A stretch of 23,622 nt of DNA from Sphingomonas paucimobilis (GTDB taxonomy: Bacteria > Pseudomonadota > Alphaproteobacteria > Sphingomonadales > Sphingomonadaceae): positions 1 through 23,622 of the forward strand of contig CAMAQU010000005.1 in the NCBI GenBank assembly GCA_945860425.1, in the 5' to 3' direction. Below, one piece after another: positions 16,714 to 23,622 of this stretch (position 1 is the first letter of the stretch; each line of letters opens with the position of its first letter). The notes below the pieces were generated by a model that was given only the letters and a program-made list of their open reading frames with translations, had not been told where the DNA came from and did no database searches. Position numbers and translations under genes: made by a program.

Positions 16714-17427
16714 ATGACCAAATCCCCCCTGATCGCCGTCAAGGCGGACACGCGCCACCAGTTCCGCAGCTTTGATGTGGTGATGGCAGCCTTTGTCTCC
16801 ATCTTGCTGCTGTCCAACGTCATCGGCGCGGCGAAAGTCTCGTCTTTGGGAGGCTGGGAATTTGGGGCGGGGATTTTATTCTTCCCGCTGGGCTATGTGA
16901 TTGGCGATGTCCTGACCGAAGTTTATGGCTATGCCCGCGCCCGGCGCTGCATCTGGGTGGGTTTTTCCGCCTTGCTGTTCATGGCCTTTATGAGCTGGGT
17001 CGTCGTGTCCTTGCCGCCAGCCCCCGGCTGGACCGGGCAGGCCGCTTATGAAAGCGTCTTTGGGCAAGTGCCACGCATCGTCTTTGCGTCGATCGTTGCT
17101 TTTTGGGCAGGCGAATTCGTCAACAGCTATGTCCTTGCCCGCATGAAAATCTGGACACGGGGCAAGCATTTATGGAGCCGCACCATTGGCTCCACCATTT
17201 TCGGGCAAGGTGTCGATAGCCTGATTTTTTATCCGCTCGCTTTTTGGGGCGTATGGGACACCAGCCAGGTGATGACAGTGCTCGTCACCAACTGGCTGCT
17301 CAAGGTCAGCTGGGAAGTCGTGCTGACACCCGTCACCTATCTGGTCGTCAACAAGCTCAAACAGCATGAAGGCGTGGACCTGTTTGACGAGGGCACGGAT
17401 TTCACGCCGTTCAAAACACAAGCCTAA
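16714..17427 (+). CDS. yhhQ: Queuosine precursor transporter, YhhQ family
   Basis: This 237-residue membrane protein matches the YhhQ/VUT (DUF165) family, which imports the queuosine precursors preQ0 and preQ1 for tRNA modification. Family features seen are LLLSNVIGAAKVSSLGGWEF near the N-terminus, FPLGYVIGDVLTEVYGYARAR (given as the core GYVIGDVLTEVYGY, about 55-68), and WAGEFVNSYVLARMKIWTRGKHLWSRTIGST, summarised as EFVNSYVLARMK and LWSRTIGST around residues 130-165. About six transmembrane segments are present. Length is normal. ATG at 16714 follows GGGG thirteen bases upstream. No preQ1 riboswitch was recognised in the short leader. Confidence 0.92.
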   Translation: MTKSPLIAVKADTRHQFRSFDVVMAAFVSILLLSNVIGAAKVSSLGGWEFGAGILFFPLGYVIGDVLTEVYGYARARRCIWVGFSALLFMAFMSWVVVSLPPAPGWTGQAAYESVFGQVPRIVFASIVAFWAGEFVNSYVLARMKIWTRGKHLWSRTIGSTIFGQGVDSLIFYPLAFWGVWDTSQVMTVLVTNWLLKVSWEVVLTPVTYLVVNKLKQHEGVDLFDEGTDFTPFKTQA

Positions 17428-17443
17428 GCTCGGTCCATTATGT

Positions 17444-17459
17444 CAGCCCATCTGGGTTG
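17444..17459. terminator. Weak hairpin between convergent yhhQ and ssb
   Basis: CAGCCCA at 17444-17450 pairs with TGGGTTG at 17453-17459 (one G-T pair) in the 34-base gap between the two stop codons. No T tract follows on either strand, so terminator function is doubtful. Confidence 0.3.
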
Positions 17460-17461
17460 GA

Positions 17462-17962
17462 TCAAAAGGGAACGTCGTCGTCCAAATCGCTGTCGAACGG
17501 GCTGGGCTGAGCCGCGCCGCCGCTCGATGCGCCACCGGCCAAGGCACCGCTTGACCCGCCGCCTGCAAATTGGCCGCCATTGCCGCCGCCCATGTTACCG
17601 CCTGATCCGCCTTCACGGCCAGACAAGAGAACAAGCTCGCCCCGGAAACGCTGCAACACGATTTCGGTCGTGTAGCGGTCATTGCCGTTCTGATCGGTCC
17701 ATTTGCGGGTCTGGAGCTGGCCTTCAATATAGGCCTTCTGCCCTTTACGCAGATAATTTTTGGCCACCCGGCCCAAATTTTCATTGAAGATGACGACATT
17801 GTGCCATTCGGTCTTTTCCTGCCGATTGCCGTCGCGGTCATTCCATGTTTCCGACGTCGCAAGCGTAAAGCTCACAACCTCGCCGCCGCTGTTCATCGAC
17901 CGCGCCTCGGGATCCTTCCCCAAATTGCCGACCAGAATAACCTTATTGACGCTGCCCGCCAT
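17462..17962 (-). CDS. ssb: Single-stranded DNA-binding protein
   Basis: This 166-residue SSB coats single-stranded DNA during replication, repair and recombination. The OB fold covers about 1-115 (SVNKVILVGNLGKDPEARSM; TEWHNVVIFNENLGRVA; LRKGQKAYIEGQLQTRKW). A flexible glycine-rich linker (about 116-158) leads to the acidic C-terminal tip DLDDDVPF (159-166), which recruits partner proteins. ATG at 17962 is preceded by GAGGGGAA. Only ten bases separate it from the feoB stop, so it is downstream of feoAB on the same strand and may be partly read from the iron-regulated promoter; a private promoter inside feoB is likely but was not identified. Confidence 0.97.
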   Translation of the reverse strand: MAGSVNKVILVGNLGKDPEARSMNSGGEVVSFTLATSETWNDRDGNRQEKTEWHNVVIFNENLGRVAKNYLRKGQKAYIEGQLQTRKWTDQNGNDRYTTEIVLQRFRGELVLLSGREGGSGGNMGGGNGGQFAGGGSSGALAGGASSGGAAQPSPFDSDLDDDVPF

Positions 17963-17972
17963 GTGCTTCCCC

Positions 17973-19832
17973 TCAAAGTCCTAAACTTGTTGCTAACCAA
18001 TATGTAGCGCCTGCCGCCACATATGCCAGCGCGAACAGATAGCCGACCATGATGACAGGCCATTTCCATCCATTTGTTTCCCGCCGAACAACGGCAATGG
18101 TCGAAATACATTGGGGTGCAAAGACAAACCATGCCAGAAAGGCCAGCGCCATGGGCAAAGTCCAGCCCGCGCGCAAACGTTCCCGCAATCCTTGTTCAGC
18201 CGCTGCCTCATCCTTCGCATCAACGGCATAGGTAGTGGCGAGTGCCGCGACCGCAACTTCGCGCGCGGCCATTGCGGGGATTAAGGCGAGCGCCATATCC
18301 CGATTAAACCCTATTGGCGCCACAACCACTTCCAGCCCGCTGGCGATCCGCCCCGCAATGGAGTGATCAATCTGGCTTTTGGCCGAGCCATTGGGGACTT
18401 GCGGAAAGCTGAGCAACGCCCAAAGGATAAGCGTGGTGAGCGCAATGATCGTGCCCGCCCGCTTTAGAAAAGACGCCGCGCGTTGCCAAAGGCCCAGCGC
18501 CACATCCTTAAGGCTGGGCAATTGATAGCGTGGCATTTCCATCATGAAGCCAAGGCTGCGGCCCGGCACCATCGTCCGCCGAATGAGCAATGCCGCCAGC
18601 ATCGCGCCGGCGATACCGGCCAGATAAAGGCCGAACAGCACCAGCCCCTGAAGCCCAATGCCGGGAACGACTCTTTGGTCGGGAATGAATGCGCCGATGA
18701 TAACAGCATAAACGGGCAGACGTGCGGAACAGGTCATCAGCGGGGCGATGAGGATTGTGGTCAGGCGATCCCGCGGATCTTCAATTGTGCGCGTCGCCAT
18801 AATGCCCGGCACGGCGCAGGCGAAAGAGGACAAGAGCGGAATGAAGGCCCGGCCCGACAAGCCGACGCCCGCCATCAGCCGATCCATGATGAAGGCGGCG
18901 CGCACCATATAGCCCGACATTTCGAGCACGAGGATGAACGCGAAGAGCACAAGTATTTGCGGCAAAAAGACAATCACCGCCCCCACGCCCGCAATCACGC
19001 CGTCGATGATGGCAGAGCGCAGCAAGTTATCGGGCATCGCCCGCAGGACCCAATCCTGAATCTGGCCAAGCCCAGCCTCAATCAGCGCGACGGGCGCTTC
19101 GGCAGCGGAATAGACCAGCTGGAACATGGCAAAGAGCGTTGCGAACAGGATGATTGGCCCGGCGATGGGATGCAGCACGACCGAATCGATCATCCGCGTT
19201 GTCCGCCGCGTCGGCCGCTCAGCAACGATTGCTGCCTGTGCCATCCGCAAGGCTTCTCGCCGCAGATCGCCCGGTGCAACGGGTGCGTTCACCGCCCGGT
19301 CCGTATCAGACGGGGCGGTTGTGAGGGCGTCCGTCAACGCTGTCCGCAAATCATCCAGCCCGCGCTTGCGCACAGCAATGGTTGGGATGACGGGTACGCC
19401 AAGTTCTGCGGACAATTTTTCTGCGGACAGGGTCAAGCCATCACGCTCGGCCAAATCAACCATGTTGAGCGCCACCACACAGGGCAACCCAAGGCCGATC
19501 AGTTCAAGCGCGAAGCGCAGATGATTATCCAGATTGCACGCGTCAACCACAATGATGATCGCAGCAGGGCGACGCTCCCCGGCTTGGCGACCCATCACCA
19601 CATCGCGCGTCACCGCCTCATCCGGGCTAGTCGGCGTTAAGCTATAGGTGCCCGGCAAATCGACGAGTTCCACCGGGCGACCATCTGCAAGTGCAAAGCG
19701 CCCAGAATGGCGCTCCACGGTGACGCCGGGATAATTGCCCGTCTTTTGGCGCGCACCCGTCAAGGCATTGAAGAGCGCGCTTTTCCCGGCATTGGGATTG
19801 CCGACAAGGGCGACGAGCGGCAGCGCACTCAT
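17973..19832 (-). CDS. feoB: Ferrous iron transporter B
   Basis: This 619-residue inner-membrane protein imports Fe(II). The N-terminal G domain has G1 GNPNAGKS at 11-18, the G2 region NYPGVTVE at 33-40, G3 DLPG at 58-61 and G4 NMVD at 123-126. A helical GDI-like spacer follows. The membrane domain has the two Gate motifs with conserved cysteines (CSARLPVYAVIIGAFIP and FAPQCISTIAVVRRE). I chose ATG at 19832 because it overlaps the feoA stop by four bases (ATGA) and begins directly before the G1 motif. The frame extends 32 codons further upstream, but those residues are the shadow of feoA. It is shorter than the 773-residue E. coli protein, as in many alphaproteobacteria. No feoC is present. 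Confidence 0.97.
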   Translation of the reverse strand: MSALPLVALVGNPNAGKSALFNALTGARQKTGNYPGVTVERHSGRFALADGRPVELVDLPGTYSLTPTSPDEAVTRDVVMGRQAGERRPAAIIIVVDACNLDNHLRFALELIGLGLPCVVALNMVDLAERDGLTLSAEKLSAELGVPVIPTIAVRKRGLDDLRTALTDALTTAPSDTDRAVNAPVAPGDLRREALRMAQAAIVAERPTRRTTRMIDSVVLHPIAGPIILFATLFAMFQLVYSAAEAPVALIEAGLGQIQDWVLRAMPDNLLRSAIIDGVIAGVGAVIVFLPQILVLFAFILVLEMSGYMVRAAFIMDRLMAGVGLSGRAFIPLLSSFACAVPGIMATRTIEDPRDRLTTILIAPLMTCSARLPVYAVIIGAFIPDQRVVPGIGLQGLVLFGLYLAGIAGAMLAALLIRRTMVPGRSLGFMMEMPRYQLPSLKDVALGLWQRAASFLKRAGTIIALTTLILWALLSFPQVPNGSAKSQIDHSIAGRIASGLEVVVAPIGFNRDMALALIPAMAAREVAVAALATTYAVDAKDEAAAEQGLRERLRAGWTLPMALAFLAWFVFAPQCISTIAVVRRETNGWKWPVIMVGYLFALAYVAAGATYWLATSLGL

Positions 19833-20068
19833 AGCGGCGCGACAGTCACGGCAGAGGCGTGGGCCAAACGAATCGCGACCGTCATCCGGCCAACACGCAC
19901 GGCCAGAGGATCCCGCGTCAAAAACCACCCGCGGTGCAGCGGTTCAACTTCGACACCCGGTTCAAAGCCAAGGCAACGCAAACGATGACCCTCAGCCTCG
20001 CCAAGCTGAGACCAGTCCACATCCACGATCCGCGCGATCCTATTCAAAGGCAATGTGTCCAGCTGCAC
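19829..20068 (-). CDS. feoA: Ferrous iron transport protein A
   Basis: This 79-residue SH3-like cytoplasmic protein is FeoA, an accessory factor for FeoB. Typical features are the N-terminal LPLNRIARIVDVD, the central GHRLRCLGFEPGVEVEPLHRG (core LRCLGFEPGVEVE) and DPLAVRVGRMTVAIRLAHASAV near the end. The start is GTG at 20068 with AGGA about six bases upstream; the nearby ATG at 20075 is out of frame. Its stop overlaps the feoB start. A Fur-like operator lies about 26 bases upstream. Confidence 0.95.
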   Translation of the reverse strand: MQLDTLPLNRIARIVDVDWSQLGEAEGHRLRCLGFEPGVEVEPLHRGWFLTRDPLAVRVGRMTVAIRLAHASAVTVAPL

Positions 20069-20093
20069 CCGACATCCTGAAAATCTATATTAG

Positions 20094-20111
20094 TTGCGAG
20101 TGATTATCATT
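20094..20111. promoter_or_regulatory. Fur box upstream of feoA
   Basis: TTGCGAGTGATTATCATT on the plus strand closely matches the Fur-box pattern (ATNATNATTATCATT-type, with an alphaproteobacterial TTGC end). On the minus strand it lies just upstream of a possible -10, TAATAT, so iron-bound Fur would block feoAB transcription. It lies in the 68-base gap between feoA and the COQ9 gene. Confidence 0.7.
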
Positions 20112-20136
20112 TACGCCTGGAAATGGCCAGCGAAAA

Positions 20137-20799
20137 TCACCGGGCGGGATAGCGCAACCGCCCCAAAAACCGGGCCATGCTGAACATGGGGACGCCACCT
20201 TGCGTCCATTTGGCCTTTGCGGTTTCAAAACGCATCACGCCATCAATCCGGCGGGCGAGAAAAGCGCGGGTGTCCGCCCAATCTTCGCTCTCATCATTGA
20301 CGAAGATGAGAAGCGTGGCGGCATAGACCGATCCAAGGATCGCCCGTTTCGTGTAATGATTATAGTCGGTCGACTGATCACCTGCCGCGCGCCACATATG
20401 GTCGGCGGCCCGCCAACCCAATTGTGCCGCGGTTTTCGCCTGAAGAGGATTGGCCAAAATGGCGTGCGCCCGGCGCAAGGCTTCCCGGTGCGGAGCCAAG
20501 ATGGCCAGACGCGCTTCAACCAGTCTCGTGATCCGCTCCCGAATTTTAAGGGCTGCCAACGCATCCGATGGGCAGGCCAGAGCCATGGCGGCATCCACAT
20601 GGGCGAACCAAGCGTCGATCATCTCAATAGCGCCGCCGCGAAACGCCAATTGCGCGACATCCCGATCCATGCCCAAACGATCCGCCGTTGCGCAAAGGGC
20701 GGCTTTGCTCCAGCCGTCAAAGGCTGCATCCTGAGGCAATTCAGACGCTAGAATAGGCCGAAGCTCATCCAGCGTCATGTCTTGGTAATTGTCCGGCAC
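20137..20799 (-). CDS. COQ9-family protein, ubiquinone biosynthesis
   Basis: This protein of about 220 residues belongs to the COQ9 family, lipid-binding proteins with a TetR-like helical fold that support ubiquinone hydroxylation. The match rests on the overall layout: a helical N-terminus (DELRPILASELPQDAAFDGWS), a central RLGMDRDVAQLAFRGGAIEMIDAW segment (core DVAQLAFRGGAIEMI), and a C-terminal domain with WRAADHMWRAAGDQSTDYNHYTKRAILG (core DQSTDYNHYTKR). DYNHYTKR is a hallmark of the family. The start is uncertain: GTG at 20799 (GGGA upstream), ATG at 20778, or GTG at 20829. It is transcribed away from the next gene. Confidence 0.9.
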   Translation of the reverse strand: MPDNYQDMTLDELRPILASELPQDAAFDGWSKAALCATADRLGMDRDVAQLAFRGGAIEMIDAWFAHVDAAMALACPSDALAALKIRERITRLVEARLAILAPHREALRRAHAILANPLQAKTAAQLGWRAADHMWRAAGDQSTDYNHYTKRAILGSVYAATLLIFVNDESEDWADTRAFLARRIDGVMRFETAKAKWTQGGVPMFSMARFLGRLRYPAR

Positions 20800-20894
20800 G
20801 GCAGCGTTTTCCCAGCAAGAAGGTGACACGCCCTAGATGGGGTGATAGGATTGGTTCGTCAATCAATGCTTCAACACTATGGGGGATCGTCTCA

Positions 20895-21458
20895 ATGGCG
20901 AAATTTTTTGGAAACCTGAATGCGGTGCTGGCCGCAGGTCTTTTCCTGATGCTGGCCGTTCTGATCGGTGTTCAGGGCAGCTTTGATACAAATTATCTCT
21001 GGCGCTGGGCCCATGTGATCTCTGGGATCATGTGGATTGGCCATCTTTATTATTTCAACTTTACGCAAATGCCGACCATGCCGGCTATTCCGGCGGAGCT
21101 GAAGCCTGCGGTGTCCAAGCATATCGCGCCGGCCGCGCTCTTCTGGTTCCGTTATGGCGCCCTTGCGACCATCGTAACCGGCCTCGTCGTCACTATGCAG
21201 GCTGGCTATGCGCATGAAGCCTTCACGCTGCAGCCGCCGTTCCGCACGATCGGCATTGGCATGTGGCTGGCCATCATCATGGGCTTCAACGTCTGGTTCA
21301 TCATCTGGCCGAACCAGAAAAAGGCGCTAGGTATCGTCGCTGCTGATGATGCGACCAAGGCAAAGGCTGCAACCACAGCAATGATCTTCAGCCGCACCAA
21401 CACGCTGCTGTCCATTGCGATGCTCTATTGCATGATCTCCGCCGAAAGCGGCTATTGA
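20895..21458 (+). CDS. Stand-alone urate-oxidase N-terminal-like membrane protein (PuuD-like)
   Basis: This 187-residue integral membrane protein resembles the Urate_ox_N domain found at the N-terminus of the membrane urate hydroxylase PuuD. About five transmembrane helices are visible. The motif WRWAHVISGIMWIGHLYYFNF with H40 and H50 (core MWIGHLYYFN) is typical, as is GFNVWFIIWPNQKKALG near 140-155. Unlike PuuD there is no cytochrome c domain and no CxxCH motif, and no purine genes are near, so urate oxidation should not be assumed. ATG at 20895 follows GGGGG about ten bases upstream; earlier starts lack a site. The stop overlaps the convergent DMT gene by seven bases. Confidence 0.8.
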   Translation: MAKFFGNLNAVLAAGLFLMLAVLIGVQGSFDTNYLWRWAHVISGIMWIGHLYYFNFTQMPTMPAIPAELKPAVSKHIAPAALFWFRYGALATIVTGLVVTMQAGYAHEAFTLQPPFRTIGIGMWLAIIMGFNVWFIIWPNQKKALGIVAADDATKAKAATTAMIFSRTNTLLSIAMLYCMISAESGY

Positions 21459-22369
21459 TCCTTTGATCGATCGGCCTGGCGCACAAGAATAAGCGCCAGG
21501 CCGATCATCGCGGCCCCAACCAGATCGGGTGCCGCCAGCGTCTCACCATAACTGATCCAGCCCATCTTGGCGGAGACAACGGGCTGGGTAAGCAACGCCA
21601 AGCCAAAGACCAGTGGGCTGACCCGCCCCAGCGCAAACACCATCATGCCCTGCCCAATAAGCTGGCTGACCACCGGGAGCGCGATGACTGGCGTCCAGTT
21701 ATGCGGCATAATTTGTTCACCCAAAGCCATGGCGATCAGGAGCAACGGCGGGACGGTTGCCACCGTTGACCAAGACAGCAGCGACCAGCTGGGGAGCGAC
21801 TGGCGCGCATTGGCAATGGCAATCAAATACCCCGTGTAAAGGATGCCCGCGGCCAAGCAGAGCATATCGCCAATCAGATTATCCCGGCTGAGTTCGGCCG
21901 ACCGACCAACCAGAAGCAACGCACCCACCGCCGCCACGCCAAAGGCCCAGGCTTCGCGCTTATTGGGGAGGCTGCGGGCAACCAGAAATCCCCAAATGGG
22001 AAAGAAGAGGCTCGCCGCATTGGCAAAGAGCGTGGCGTTGGCCATTTTTGTTTTCAAAATGCCAATATGCCAAGCGGCCAGATCCGCTGCGAAAAAGACG
22101 CCCGATAATGCGATCGGCACAAGCAGTGCACGGGCGGGCAGCCGTAGGGGCTGACGACGGACAGCCGTGATCAAAAACAAAAAGGGTGCGGCCAACGCCA
22201 AGCGCCACATGGCAGATGCGCTTGGCCCGACATCGGCCAGCCGGACCAGCCATGGCCCAAAAGCAAGCGCGAAATTGCCAAGGAATAAGGCGCCCAAGAC
22301 GGCAAGTCTGCCGCCCTTTTCCGACACCTCCAATGAAGGTTGCTGTTGCGCCTTGCTCATTGCCTCCAT
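21452..22369 (-). CDS. EamA/DMT-family transporter
   Basis: This 305-residue protein has ten predicted transmembrane helices in two EamA repeats, as in the drug/metabolite transporter superfamily of exporters. The first repeat includes FLGNFALAFGPWLVRLADVGPSASAMWRLALAAPFLFL (core WLVRLADVGPSASAMWR), and the second contains SLPSWSLLSWSTVATVPPLLL and the late MGWISYGETLAAPDLVGAAMIG. The substrate is unknown. ATG at 22369 is used; ATG at 22360, preceded closely by GGAGG, is an alternative three codons in. It is divergent from the Old Yellow Enzyme gene, 38 bases away. Confidence 0.92.
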   Translation of the reverse strand: MEAMSKAQQQPSLEVSEKGGRLAVLGALFLGNFALAFGPWLVRLADVGPSASAMWRLALAAPFLFLITAVRRQPLRLPARALLVPIALSGVFFAADLAAWHIGILKTKMANATLFANAASLFFPIWGFLVARSLPNKREAWAFGVAAVGALLLVGRSAELSRDNLIGDMLCLAAGILYTGYLIAIANARQSLPSWSLLSWSTVATVPPLLLIAMALGEQIMPHNWTPVIALPVVSQLIGQGMMVFALGRVSPLVFGLALLTQPVVSAKMGWISYGETLAAPDLVGAAMIGLALILVRQADRSKDQ

Positions 22370-22407
22370 ATCCGGGAGCGCGACTCACAAAGCAACAGGG
22401 GACACCA

Positions 22408-23484
22408 ATGCCGAACCTTTTTGATCCCATTGATCTGGGGGCACTTCATTGCCCGAACCGGATTCTCATGGCGCCTCTGACGCGCGGGCGCGCCAGCCCC
22501 GGGCATATCCCCAATGATGTGATGCGCCTTTATTATGAACAGCGCGCCAGTGCGGGCTTAATCATTTCAGAGGCCACGGGCATTTCGCAAGAAGGCCTTG
22601 GCTGGCCGTCCGCACCCGGCATTTGGACAGAGGCGCAGACAGAAGGCTGGAAGCCGATTACAGAAGCGGTGCACAAAGCCGGCGGGCGCATCATCTTGCA
22701 GCTGTGGCATATGGGACGCCTAGTCCATTCCAGCTTCAACGATGGCCAGCCGGGTGTATCTGCATCTGCGACATCGGGGATAGGCCATGCCCATACAGCA
22801 ACAGGGCGCCAGCCTTTAGAACAGGCCCGATCGTTGCGCCTTGATGAGATGCCGCGCGTTGTCAGCGACTATGTGAAGGCCGCTGAGAATGCGAAGGCGG
22901 CTGGCTTTGACGGGGTGCAGATTCACAGCGCTAATGGCTATCTGCTGGATCAGTTCCTGCGCGACAACTCAAACTTACGCGATGACGCTTATGGCGGGAG
23001 CATTGACAACCGCATCCGCCTGATGCGCGAAGTCACCGAGGCCGTCGTAAACGTCTGGGGTGCGGATCGCGTCTCTGTGCGCCTCTCCCCCAATGGGGAT
23101 TCGCAAGGCGTGGATGAAAGTAATCCTGAAGCGCTGTTCACCGCCGCGGCGGCCGCCCTTCAAAAGATCGGCATTGCCTTTCTTGAACTGCGCGAACCCG
23201 GCCCGGATGGCACATTTGGTCGTACCGATGTGCCCAAGCAGTCGCCGGCAATTCGCCGCGTGTTTACCAATCCGCTGGTGCTCAATTCTGATCTAACAGC
23301 AGAAGGTGGCGCAGAGTTGGTCGCATCGGGTCTGACCGATGCGGTCAGCTATGGCCGCCCGTTCATCTCAAATCCCGATCTGGTCGAGCGTATTCGTGAT
23401 GGCAAGCCATGGGCAGAAAGCACGATGGCCACTTGGTATACGCCCGGCCCCGAAGGCTATACGGATTATCCAGGCGCAAGCTAA
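22408..23484 (+). CDS. Old Yellow Enzyme family alkene reductase (NemA-like)
   Basis: This 358-residue FMN-dependent ene-reductase reduces activated C=C bonds such as those of enones and N-ethylmaleimide, using NAD(P)H. The N-terminus has NRILMAPLTRGRA with T25 near the flavin. IILQLWHMGR lies at about 95-104. The substrate-binding HxxN pair is H173 and N176, with the catalytic Y178, in QIHSANGYLLDQFL. RLSPNGDSQG (225-234) and DAVSYGRPFISNPDL (311-325) are typical FMN phosphate-binding segments. ATG at 22408 follows AGGGGAC; the frame is open further upstream but those residues overlap the divergent gene and do not match the family. Length is normal. Confidence 0.95.
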   Translation: MPNLFDPIDLGALHCPNRILMAPLTRGRASPGHIPNDVMRLYYEQRASAGLIISEATGISQEGLGWPSAPGIWTEAQTEGWKPITEAVHKAGGRIILQLWHMGRLVHSSFNDGQPGVSASATSGIGHAHTATGRQPLEQARSLRLDEMPRVVSDYVKAAENAKAAGFDGVQIHSANGYLLDQFLRDNSNLRDDAYGGSIDNRIRLMREVTEAVVNVWGADRVSVRLSPNGDSQGVDESNPEALFTAAAAALQKIGIAFLELREPGPDGTFGRTDVPKQSPAIRRVFTNPLVLNSDLTAEGGAELVASGLTDAVSYGRPFISNPDLVERIRDGKPWAESTMATWYTPGPEGYTDYPGAS

Positions 23485-23492
23485 AGCCTCTC

Positions 23493-23520
23493 GCTCCCCT
23501 GCCTCATCGGGTGGGGGAGC
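23493..23520. terminator. Bidirectional hairpin between the ene-reductase gene and ribH
   Basis: GCTCCCC at 23493-23499 pairs with GGGGAGC at 23514-23520, and inner bases extend the stem to a CATC loop. It lies eight bases after one stop and nine before the other stop on the opposite strand, so it may end both transcripts. No strong T tract is present. Confidence 0.6.
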
Positions 23521-23529
23521 AGAGCCTGT

Positions 23530-23622
23530 TCAGCCTCCAAATTGGCCCTTGAGATCAAGCAGGGCAATGGCCGCTTTTGCTGCCTCTCCGCCCTTATCCT
23601 TCTGCTTCGGATCGGCCCGGAC
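23530..23622 (-). CDS. ribH: Probable 6,7-dimethyl-8-ribityllumazine synthase, C-terminal end (5' part outside window)
   Basis: The last 30 codons of a minus-strand gene end at TGA 23532-23530. The residues include DKGGEAAKAAIALLDLK, which aligns by eye with the conserved C-terminal helix of lumazine synthase (the NKGAEAALAALEM-like segment). This enzyme makes the riboflavin precursor from the ribulose-phosphate-derived butanone and the pyrimidine intermediate. Only the C-terminus is seen, so the call is moderate. Confidence 0.6.
   Translation of the reverse strand, partial: VRADPKQKDKGGEAAKAAIALLDLKGQFGG

Noticed and set aside
18483..19640. Long plus-strand open frame of 385 codons opposite feoB
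   Set aside because: It is antisense to a well-supported feoB, has a composition rich in H, Q, R and G typical of a GC-rich shadow frame, and resembles no family.
19833..19928. Upstream extension of feoB
   Set aside because: The extra 32 residues overlap feoA in another frame and do not match FeoB, while ATG at 19832 sits right before the G1 motif in a four-base overlap with feoA.
22186..22407. N-terminal extension of the ene-reductase
   Set aside because: The residues overlap the divergent DMT gene and are arginine-rich noise; the family begins at the ATG at 22408, which has its own ribosome-binding site.
1..23622. CRISPR array or insertion sequence
   Set aside because: No regularly spaced repeats and no transposase or terminal-repeat-bounded unit were seen on either strand.

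Overview
The window looks like chromosomal DNA of a sphingomonad-type alphaproteobacterium (order Sphingomonadales). This rests on gene content rather than any marker gene: a COQ9-family ubiquinone protein, a lipoprotein/TonB-dependent receptor pair, a compact FeoAB, CCA-encoding tRNA-Arg, fairly high GC, and GC-rich hairpins of the 'CCCCTCCCGC...GCGGGAGGGG' type between genes. Genus cannot be assigned by eye.

Layout. (1) 1-2180, plus strand: the end of gltB and complete gltD, the two subunits of NADPH glutamate synthase. (2) 2181-2492: a gap with a REP-like palindromic element and no convincing gene. (3) 2493-10193, minus strand: a compact, mostly overlapping operon for a P-type (VirB-like) type IV secretion system, in transcription order virB1-virB2-virB3-virB4-virB6-virB9-virB10-virB11. 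No virB5, virB7, virB8, virD4 or relaxase gene is present. (4) 10194-10520: a divergent promoter region with PHO-box-like repeats facing both ways. (5) 10521-14948, plus strand: a large secreted lipoprotein and a TonB-dependent outer-membrane receptor, separated by a strong hairpin terminator. The pair resembles the phosphate-starvation lipoprotein ElpS and its receptor neighbour in Caulobacter. (6) 15024-15100, minus strand: tRNA-Arg(TCT). (7) 15194-17427, plus strand: a GT-C-type membrane glycosyltransferase and a YhhQ-type queuosine-precursor transporter. (8) 17462-20068, minus strand: feoA-feoB-ssb in one run, with a Fur box upstream of feoA. (9) 20137-23622: COQ9, a stand-alone urate-oxidase-N-like membrane protein, an EamA/DMT exporter, an Old Yellow Enzyme, and the C-terminal end of a probable lumazine synthase (ribH).

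The most interesting part is 2493-14948. A stripped-down type IV secretion operon is divergent from a lipoprotein/receptor pair, and the shared intergenic region carries a 12-bp sequence in opposite orientations. Each copy contains CTGTCAT, the PhoB half-site core, and near-consensus units lie in 11-bp phase around it. This suggests that both arms may belong to the phosphate-starvation regulon. That is inference from the sequence and needs a motif search and expression data. The rest of the window is ordinary housekeeping and accessory content.
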